Of a stretch of 20,095 nucleotides of DNA, positions 14,567 through 20,095 are shown piece by piece. The notes under the pieces are model-generated. The model saw nothing but the letters and a program-made list of their open reading frames with translations, had not been told where the DNA came from and searched no databases. Position numbers and translations under genes: made by a program. Each line of letters begins with the position of its first letter. The stretch's first letter is position 1. Origin of the DNA: RGIG4140 sp045614025. GTDB lineage: Bacteria > Pseudomonadota > Alphaproteobacteria > CAAHEQ01 > UBA3637. The DNA is taken from positions 1 to 20,095 of the forward strand of contig JAZLCE010000001.1 in NCBI GenBank assembly GCA_045614025.1, given 5' to 3'.

Positions 14567-15524
14567 TTATATGCCCTTGCCCATTTTTTTGAGCCATTAA
14601 AAAAGCTTGATTATTTGCTTGATGTGAGATAATTTTCTTGGCTTTTAACTGTTTTTTCGCCGCTTCTTTAATCAACTGAGCCATATTTTGATTTCTCTCT
14701 TTCATTGCCAAATTATATGCATCAATCCCCTTGTTATTTTTTATTAAAACATCCGCTCCATTCATAATCAATTCTTGAAAGATAGCAAAATTGTTTTTTT
14801 CAATAGCGATCATCAACGCTGTTTTGCCCTCCTCCTCTTGGATATTTAAATTAGCGCCGTTTTCAATCAAAAGGCTAGCAATCTCTTCATTTTCATGACA
14901 AGCCGCAATAATCAACGCATTATATCCATATTTATCTTGCCAGTTTAAATCAGCATTCTTATCAATAAGAACTTGAACACAAGCCACATGATCCCAAGCT
15001 ACCGCTGTTAATAACGGGGTATTTCCACTGTCATCTGCATGAGAAAGATCGCCTCCGGCTTCTATAATTGCCAAAACAACTTTATCCAATCCTTGATGTG
15101 CGGCTTTAATTAAGGCATTCTCTCCATACATATCTGTTTTATTCACATCTGCCCCCGCCTCAATTAATTTAAGAGCGCAATCAGTCTCAGCGAAGTCTAT
15201 CGCAAAAAAAAGCGCCGTCAGATCGGCCCGTGATTTCAAATTCAAATCAGCCCCTAGGTCAATCAATTTTTGAACAACATCTCTCCTTCCTTCTCTGGCA
15301 GCTTTCATCAATGGCGTTATTTTAGTGGAAGAGTCTTGATAATTCACATCTACACCTGATTTTAAAAATTCATCTGCAATTTCTTCATGTCCCTCAACAA
15401 GCGCCCGATAAAAAGCCTCATTTGTCGCTGCCTTTATTTCATCCAAAATGTCTTTCACATCTTGAAGAGAATTTTGACTCACGGCTGATATGAATTTATG
15501 TTCAATATATTTTTCGTATTGCAT
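14562..15524 (-). CDS. Ankyrin-repeat protein, 320 residues
   Basis: A charged N-terminus (about 1-30) leads into about seven ANK repeats (31-263). Good examples are MYGENALIKAAHQG, DSGNTPLLTAV and EEGKTALMIAIEKN. The shared C-terminal module is present in diverged form (KNNKGIDAYNLAMKERNQ, about 262-279), followed by a Lys-rich helix and a tail rich in Gln, Asn and Ala ending GQGHIK, which differs from the ERE-type ends. AAGGA lies ahead of the ATG, 12 nt after the previous gene. Its end abuts the orphan module, which marks a recombination join. Confidence 0.88.
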   Translation of the reverse strand: MQYEKYIEHKFISAVSQNSLQDVKDILDEIKAATNEAFYRALVEGHEEIADEFLKSGVDVNYQDSSTKITPLMKAAREGRRDVVQKLIDLGADLNLKSRADLTALFFAIDFAETDCALKLIEAGADVNKTDMYGENALIKAAHQGLDKVVLAIIEAGGDLSHADDSGNTPLLTAVAWDHVACVQVLIDKNADLNWQDKYGYNALIIAACHENEEIASLLIENGANLNIQEEEGKTALMIAIEKNNFAIFQELIMNGADVLIKNNKGIDAYNLAMKERNQNMAQLIKEAAKKQLKAKKIISHQANNQAFLMAQKNGQGHIK

Positions 15525-15536
15525 CTTTTTTTCCTT

Positions 15537-16958
15537 TTAATCCGTATATTCCCTGCCATCAGCTTTTGTTTGTTGAATATTTTTTCTTGCAATTGCTAAT
15601 GCATTTGGCGCGCTGTTTAAAAAGCCTTTTTGAATTAAATCAACATCAATTAATAAATCAAAAACCCCTTTATTAGAGGATTGAAAAGCAAGGTTTAATG
15701 CCGATTGACCATTCATATCCTTTAAATCCAAACGCGCCCCTTTGGCCACAAGATATTTAATCATTTCAATTTGCTCAAATTGAACCGCGCTCATCAAAGC
15801 CGTTTTCCCTTGCTTGTTTTGAAAGTTCACTTGAGCGCCATTTAAAAGCAACAACCCAGCCATTTTTTCATCCCCATTTTGCGCGGCTCTCATCAACGGC
15901 GTATCGCCACTTAACGTTGGCAAATCTGGATCTTTACCGTTTTCCAATAATTTTTTCACAGCGTCTAAATCTCCAGAATCCACCGCTCTGACCAATGCTT
16001 GATTTGCTTCTCGTTGTTCTTTTTTCATCACGCCTCCTCTTTGAATAACTGTATATAAAGCTTGAAGATCGTTTGTTTCAACCGCTCTTAAAAATAAAGA
16101 AGAAAAATTTGACTCAGCTTGTTTGTTTTGACTGCCTTTTTCTTGATATTTGTTTAAAAGGCTTAAAATTTCTTGCTGATTTTTGGCCATATCAAAAGCC
16201 GTTTCCTCTTTTTGATTTTTTAAATGAACATCAGCGCCTTTTGTTAATAAATAAGAAATCAACTCTTGCTTTTTAGAACGCACCGCCCACATCAACGCCG
16301 TTTCGCCCGTTAAACTTGTTTGTTTATTCACATCAGCGCCATATTTTAACAATAAAGCCGCCATATTTTTATCGCCATTTTGCGCCGCAATCATCAATGC
16401 CGTTCTGCGCCCCAATGCCTCGGTGTTGGCATCTGCCCCTGCTTTTAAAAGAATTTCCCCTGCTTTTTCATACCATTCTTGAGCGGCCAAAAATAAAGCT
16501 GTTTTCCCCTTTTTGGTTTTAGCATTCAAATCCGCGCCCTTTTTGATTAATAACTCAATGATTTTTAATTGATTATAGCGTGTGGCCAAATGAAGCGCCG
16601 TTTCGTTTAATAAACATCTGCCTTCTATGTTTGACTTTTCAATCAGCAACGAAGCCATTTCATAATTGCCTAAAACACAAGCCCTCATCAACGGCGTTTC
16701 GCCATATTTGCCATCAATATAAGGCAATGCTTTCTTCTCAAGCAAGTATTTTAAGCCTTCTAAATCCCTGCTCTCAACCAAAACATTTAAGGCCGTATCC
16801 CCACCCTTATCTTTTAAATTGGGGTCAACGCCTTTTTGGGCCAATGCCAAAATGCTTTTGATATCTTTTTTTTCAATGGCCATAATAAAAAGATTATTCA
16901 AGGTTTTTTTATTCGAGTCTATGTTTAAATTTTCAAAATCCAAATCTTTTTCGCTCAT
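15537..16958 (-). CDS. Ankyrin-repeat protein with two related arrays, 473 residues, first gene of block B
   Basis: An acidic N-terminus (1-18) is followed by a first array of about seven repeats (20-268). A short linker (about 269-284) leads to a second array of about four to five (285-440). The end of the first array (TALMIAAQNGDKNMAALLL) and the middle of the second (PLMRAAQNGDEKMAGLLL) are clearly related, suggesting internal duplication. The C-terminus lacks the shared GEDAY module and ends with Ala/Asn/Gln-rich sequence. The ribosome binding site is modest (AGGGG). A terminator lies 78 nt upstream of the start, so this gene probably needs its own promoter; I could not identify a convincing one in the AT-rich gap at 16959-17028. 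Confidence 0.88.
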   Translation of the reverse strand: MSEKDLDFENLNIDSNKKTLNNLFIMAIEKKDIKSILALAQKGVDPNLKDKGGDTALNVLVESRDLEGLKYLLEKKALPYIDGKYGETPLMRACVLGNYEMASLLIEKSNIEGRCLLNETALHLATRYNQLKIIELLIKKGADLNAKTKKGKTALFLAAQEWYEKAGEILLKAGADANTEALGRRTALMIAAQNGDKNMAALLLKYGADVNKQTSLTGETALMWAVRSKKQELISYLLTKGADVHLKNQKEETAFDMAKNQQEILSLLNKYQEKGSQNKQAESNFSSLFLRAVETNDLQALYTVIQRGGVMKKEQREANQALVRAVDSGDLDAVKKLLENGKDPDLPTLSGDTPLMRAAQNGDEKMAGLLLLNGAQVNFQNKQGKTALMSAVQFEQIEMIKYLVAKGARLDLKDMNGQSALNLAFQSSNKGVFDLLIDVDLIQKGFLNSAPNALAIARKNIQQTKADGREYTD

Positions 16959-17028
16959 TTAAAAGCCCCTAAAAAAATAAATTTAAAAAAACCTTTTTTT
17001 TCATCAAAATGCTTCAATTCGCCAACAT

Positions 17029-17059
17029 AAAAAAGGCTCTTTATTTTATAATAAAGAGC
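17029..17059 (-). terminator. Intrinsic terminator between ankyrin blocks A and B
   Basis: A perfect 9-bp stem (17036-17044 with 17051-17059, GCTCTTTAT/ATAAAGAGC) has a 6-nt loop. On the minus strand it is followed by C and then six T. It lies 36 nt after the stop of the 346-residue ankyrin gene and should end that transcript. The opposite side has no T run, so it acts on the minus strand. Confidence 0.75.
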
Positions 17060-17094
17060 GTTATTTGTCAAGTTATTTTTATATAATTAAAAAA

Positions 17095-18135
17095 TCATTC
17101 TTTTTCGCGCTTTAAATTAAAAAGCAACACGTCTTTTAATATCTTTTTAAGATGATCTGATTTCTTCAATGAAACAGGGGTTAAATAAAGCTCTTTTCCA
17201 TCTGTTTTCAATTGATAAATCTGATGTTTTTTTGACTTTTGGACTGAAGCAAAAACCTTTCCTTCCTCATCAAAAAAAGCCTCTTGAACCATTTCTTTTT
17301 GAAGCTCAACAGCCTTTTTATTTTCCTCTTTTTTTTGCTTCAAATTTTCAGTTAAAGATAAAAGTTTAATGCTTTCTTGCGCCCCACGCTCAACGGCGTA
17401 ATCCAACGCAGTTTTGCCATAAATATCTCTAATTGTTGCATCTGCATCACTCATCAATAACGTGAAAACCGTTTCTGTATATTCGTTTTTAACGGCGCGC
17501 ATTAAAGCCGTGCGCCCTTTTTTATCTTGATGATTGATGTTTGCCCCGGCATTAATCAACATTTTTACCAACGAAGAATGCCCCAAATCTGCCGCCCAAG
17601 TTAAGGCTTGCCACCCATTTTGATCTTCCAACGCCAAATTGGTTCCTTCTTCCACTAACCAAGAACAAATCTTTTTATTCCCTCTTCGAATGGCAACAAT
17701 TAAGGGCGTCCACCCCTTATTGTTTTGAATATTTAAATTGGCTTTTCGTTTAATTAACAGCTTAGAAATTTCTTCATATCCATAGCGAACAGCCACATGA
17801 ATTGCTGCTTCTTTATAAACATCTTGGCAATCCAAATCCGCCCCTGCTTTCACCAATAAAGACGTTGCTTTTTCATAGTTTCCTTGAACCGCCATCATCA
17901 AAGCAGATCGTTTTGTATATGTGTTTAAAAGATTTAAATTAGCTTTATTTTCAATTAAATATTTTAATAAATTAATGTCTTCCTTTAACACGGATAAATG
18001 AACAGGCGCATTGCCATCTTTATTAAAAACTTCGGCACTTAATCCTTTTTCTATCAGCGGAATCATCAAATACGTTTCTTTATTTTCAACTGCTTGTTGC
18101 AAACTTTCATTTAATGCTTTTATATTTTCTTTCAT
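17095..18135 (-). CDS. Ankyrin-repeat protein with a non-ankyrin C-terminal domain, 346 residues
   Basis: Eight ANK repeats occupy about residues 6-262; the best are NNKGWTPLIVAIRRG, QNGWQALTWAADLG and KKGRTALMRAV. A Lys/Glu-rich helix (about 263-286) follows, then a segment of about 60 residues (287-346) with alternating hydrophobic residues that looks beta-rich (EGKVFASVQK, QIYQLKTDGKELYLTP), ending in a basic helix FNLKREKE. I do not recognise this C-terminal part, and it is unlike the shared module of block B. The ribosome binding site is AGAGG. This is the last gene of block A, directly before the terminator at 17029-17059. Confidence 0.88.
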   Translation of the reverse strand: MKENIKALNESLQQAVENKETYLMIPLIEKGLSAEVFNKDGNAPVHLSVLKEDINLLKYLIENKANLNLLNTYTKRSALMMAVQGNYEKATSLLVKAGADLDCQDVYKEAAIHVAVRYGYEEISKLLIKRKANLNIQNNKGWTPLIVAIRRGNKKICSWLVEEGTNLALEDQNGWQALTWAADLGHSSLVKMLINAGANINHQDKKGRTALMRAVKNEYTETVFTLLMSDADATIRDIYGKTALDYAVERGAQESIKLLSLTENLKQKKEENKKAVELQKEMVQEAFFDEEGKVFASVQKSKKHQIYQLKTDGKELYLTPVSLKKSDHLKKILKDVLLFNLKREKE

Positions 18136-18161
18136 TCAAACCTCTAAAAAAAATCTTTTCC

Positions 18162-18195
18162 CTTGCTTAAAAAAAGCTCATTTTTTTAAGACAAG
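18162..18195 (-). terminator. Inverted repeat between ankyrin genes, possible weak terminator
   Basis: A 14-bp stem with one bulged base (18162-18175 with 18181-18195) has a 5-nt loop. It consists of CTTG plus CTTAAAAAAA and the complement. On the minus strand it follows the 363-residue gene and is followed by GGGAAAAGA and a run of eight T (18146-18153). The AT-rich stem and the spacing before the T run make it a weak or attenuating terminator at best; it may instead protect transcript ends. Confidence 0.4.
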
Positions 18196-18212
18196 TTCTC
18201 TTTTTTTATTTT

Positions 18213-19304
18213 TTAACCTTCTCGCTGATAATCCCTTGTTTTATTACCATTCAAAACTTTTTGAGTGTTCACCTTTAACGCCCCTTCTTTTAAAGAGGAT
18301 TCATTTGTTAAAAAAGAGAGGATATTTTTAGCATCAACTTCTTTTGCCTTTTGAATGGCTTTTTGAATCATATCCATTTCTTCAAAATTCATGAGTTTTT
18401 GAGTGGCTTCAAACCCTTTATTTTCAACAGCATAAATAATCGCTTCTTTTCCTTGATGATCCACCAAAGAAGGCTCTGCCCCCATATAAAGCAACCATTC
18501 AATCATTTCTGCGTCATTCTTTTTGGCCGCCCACATTAAGGCCGTTTGCCCAGCTTGATCTGGTTGATTCACATCAACTTCAAAGTTGTTGGCTAACATT
18601 AAAAATGCTTGTTGCACCCCCTCTTTAGCTGCCATCACTATTGCCGGCACCCCTTCTTCATTCATGCCTCGCGCAAACTTATCTGTTAACGAAAAATCCC
18701 ATATTTTTAAAGCATCATTTTCTTTAATAGCTTTAAATAACTTTTGATTAGCTTTAATTTTTTCATCAATAAAATCAATCACTTGCTCATCATCAATTTT
18801 TAAAACATCTTCTTTTTTAAGCCCATAAAGAAAGGCCCCTTGCTTTAACAAGTCTTCCGCTTTTTGCAAGCGTTTTTCTTGCAAAGCTTGATAAAAGTTT
18901 TCATCTAATTCTTTTTGACTTAAGCGATCCCACAGCCCTTTTTTAACTTCTGGTCCATAATAAACCAAGGATTCAATAAGCTGAAGATATCCTTTTAAAA
19001 CTGCAACTTTTAAAGGATCATTCCCCTTTAAAACTTTTTCTTTCAAAATCTTTTCTTTTAAAACTTTTGCGCAAGAAACGCCTTCATTATCCACAATTCT
19101 GGCATCAGCCCCATATCGAATTAATGCTTTTGCAATTTTAAAATTTTCATACTTCAAAGCTTTTAAAAGCGCCGTTTTCCCGTTTGAATCCAAGGCATTG
19201 ACTTGCGCCCCCTTGTTTAAAGCATGTAAAACAAGATCAAAATTCAAATCATCAACTGCTTTAAATAATTCTTCATTTAACTTTTTCAAATTTTCTTTTT
19301 GCAT
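18213..19304 (-). CDS. Diverged ankyrin-repeat protein, 363 residues
   Basis: Two N-terminal ANK repeats are clear (about 8-71, with SNGKTALLKAL), and a third is interrupted by a charged insertion (81-96, VLKEKILKEKVLKGND). The middle (about 97-205) is helical with degenerate repeats. A better array lies at about 206-306 (AGQTALMWAAKKN and HQGKEAIIYAV). The last 55 residues are not ANK-like. The insertion corresponds to a 15-nt tandem repeat in the DNA. The ribosome binding site AAGGGGG is strong. It follows the first gene of block A by 36 nt and precedes the 346-residue gene by 77 nt, a gap containing the inverted repeat. No shared C-terminal module, signal peptide or membrane segment is present. 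Confidence 0.86.
   Translation of the reverse strand: MQKENLKKLNEELFKAVDDLNFDLVLHALNKGAQVNALDSNGKTALLKALKYENFKIAKALIRYGADARIVDNEGVSCAKVLKEKILKEKVLKGNDPLKVAVLKGYLQLIESLVYYGPEVKKGLWDRLSQKELDENFYQALQEKRLQKAEDLLKQGAFLYGLKKEDVLKIDDEQVIDFIDEKIKANQKLFKAIKENDALKIWDFSLTDKFARGMNEEGVPAIVMAAKEGVQQAFLMLANNFEVDVNQPDQAGQTALMWAAKKNDAEMIEWLLYMGAEPSLVDHQGKEAIIYAVENKGFEATQKLMNFEEMDMIQKAIQKAKEVDAKNILSFLTNESSLKEGALKVNTQKVLNGNKTRDYQREG
19030..19068. repeat. 15-nt tandem repeat, about 2.6 units, inside an ankyrin gene
   Basis: Units starting at 19030, 19045 and 19060 share AAAA(C/T)(C/T)TTTT-like sequence with a 15-nt period. They encode the repeated LKEK(I/V) segment of the 363-residue protein. The period is a multiple of three, so unit gain or loss would keep the frame. 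Confidence 0.6.
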
Positions 19305-19340
19305 TTCTTCCCCCTTAAAAGTATTTGGGTTTCATTTGTT

Positions 19341-19802
19341 TTAAGAATGCTCTCTATCCCCCACTCTGGCCGCTTGATATTTTAAACGTCTGGATTGAAC
19401 AACGCTAAAAACAAAACCATCATTCAAAACATTTTGTCGTTTACCATTATATCTATTTTGCCCTTCTAAAACATTTTTCAAATAAAATAAAGTGGCATAT
19501 AAAAATGCATCTGGTTTTTCTGGCGCAACCATTGTTTTTGCCATTTTTTTCACCATGCGATCATAAACGCTCACCCCATTTGAATCTTGCCCCAATAAAT
19601 CAGCGCCTTGTTTCACCAAAAGCTCTGTCATCTTCATCAAGCCTTTTTCAGCAGCCAAAGATAAAGCTGGCACGCCTTCTTCATCTTTTGCATCCACATC
19701 AGCCCCCATAAAAATCAAATCTTTCACTTCGCTTAACTTATTGTATTTAATATTATAAATCATCAAGTTATCTAAATGCTTTTGATAGGTTTTTGCATCC
19801 AT
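19341..19802 (-). CDS. Short ankyrin protein with a unique C-terminal tail, 153 residues, first gene of the cluster
   Basis: I chose the ATG at 19802 (MDAKTYQKHLDN), since AGAGGA lies 5-6 nt upstream; an in-frame ATG at 19823 has no good ribosome binding site. Two ANK repeats follow (about 9-39 and 40-72, with DEEGVPALSLAAEKG and KQGADLLGQ), then a degenerate third (73-105). The last 50 residues (VLEGQNRYNGKRQNVLND and beyond) are not ANK and are not found in other members of the cluster. It is the most upstream ankyrin gene and probably begins the block A transcript. I cannot say whether its tail is functional or a remnant of another fused gene. Confidence 0.85.
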   Translation of the reverse strand: MDAKTYQKHLDNLMIYNIKYNKLSEVKDLIFMGADVDAKDEEGVPALSLAAEKGLMKMTELLVKQGADLLGQDSNGVSVYDRMVKKMAKTMVAPEKPDAFLYATLFYLKNVLEGQNRYNGKRQNVLNDGFVFSVVQSRRLKYQAARVGDREHS

Positions 19803-19842
19803 GTTATCCTCTTTTAACGTCATTCATCTTGATAAAAAAAAT

Positions 19843-19871
19843 TTTTTAGCACATTTTTTCAAAATTTTCAA
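19843..19871 (-). promoter_or_regulatory. Candidate promoter for ankyrin block A
   Basis: On the minus strand TTGAAA (19866-19871) is followed after 17 nt by TAAAAA (19843-19848), which is preceded by TGC, an extended -10 feature. It lies about 40 nt upstream of the start of the first ankyrin gene. The -10 is imperfect in AT-rich DNA, so this is a plausible but not certain call. Confidence 0.45.
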
Positions 19872-20095
19872 CAACTCTTTCATATAAACCTTATTTTAAA
19901 ACATCTCTCTTCTTTTTTAATTCTTTTTCACACCGATTTTAACCAAAATTTCATTCCATTTTTGAATATTGATACATCCTTTTCTTTTTGAATCGATAAA
20001 AATCGCCCCACTTTTTACCCATATAAAAATTTTTATTCACCCACCTCTTTTTTTTGATCAAACACCCATTTGCATGCACCCGCCCTTACCCCTCG
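19872..20095. other. Upstream intergenic region without a supported gene
   Basis: This end region is pyrimidine-rich on the plus strand and becomes C-rich and G-poor after about 20036, resembling the island at 119-360 in character. A 39-codon minus-strand frame (19917-20036) lacks a standard start and is not called. I see no RNA gene or mobile element end. Confidence 0.4.

Noticed and set aside
2101..19802. Regularly spaced similar words suggesting a CRISPR array
   Set aside because: The periodicity is about 99 nt and the repeated words are coding, matching the 33-residue ankyrin unit. Repeats are imperfect and there are no conserved direct repeats with unique spacers.
19917..20036. A 39-codon minus-strand frame reading like protein (for example CINIQKWNEILVKIGVKKN)
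   Set aside because: It has a stop just upstream and no ATG, GTG or TTG at a useful position, is short, and lies in AT-rich DNA where Lys/Ile/Asn strings arise by chance. It could be a gene remnant, but nothing supports that.
1..20095. Insertion sequences, transposase genes, tRNA or rRNA genes
   Set aside because: I looked for transposase motifs, terminal inverted repeats and tRNA cloverleaf sequences with CCA ends and found none that I could support.

Overview
This is an AT-rich bacterial window dominated by one gene family. Between about 2.1 and 19.8 kb, almost all coding capacity on the minus strand is taken by 14 consecutive ankyrin-repeat (ANK) genes plus one gene remnant. Only four other genes are seen: a truncated gene start at the left edge, a small exported protein on the plus strand, a 64-residue membrane protein and a prohibitin-like SPFH membrane protein. 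Low GC, clear Shine-Dalgarno sites, a dominance of TAA stops and a large set of eukaryote-like ANK proteins suggest a host-associated Gram-negative bacterium. An alphaproteobacterial endosymbiont or gut commensal is my best guess, but no marker gene in the window proves it.

Layout. At 1-53 (-) is the start of a gene that runs off the window; its first residues resemble the beginning of an F-box. At 119-360 is a C-rich, G-poor non-coding island. At 526-978 (+) is a secreted protein with four Cys, with its own promoter and a terminator shared with the opposing operon. At 1055-2035 (-) is a two-gene operon: small membrane protein, then prohibitin-like protein. From 2101 to 19802 (-) is the ANK cluster.

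The ANK cluster divides into three blocks. Block A (19802 to 17095, three genes) starts after a plausible promoter and ends at an intrinsic terminator. Block B (16958 to 6247, nine intact genes plus one remnant) is mostly spaced by 1-35 nt, with stops and ribosome binding sites interleaved. Block C (6141 to 2101, two long genes) begins with a near-perfect sigma70 promoter. The final eight intact genes of block B and the remnant share a C-terminal module, KNxxGEDAYxxAMKxG followed by a basic helix and a 20-25 residue tail. Blocks A and C and the first gene of block B lack it.

The cluster seems to have grown by tandem duplication and recombination. There is a perfect 62-bp repeat between two genes, a duplicated gene-to-gene junction, an orphan C-terminal module, an internal copy of the C-terminal module in one gene and apparent fusions of two ANK arrays in others. 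None of the ANK proteins has an N-terminal signal peptide or membrane segment. They are therefore either cytoplasmic or exported by a route that does not use Sec. An effector or recognition role is inference only.
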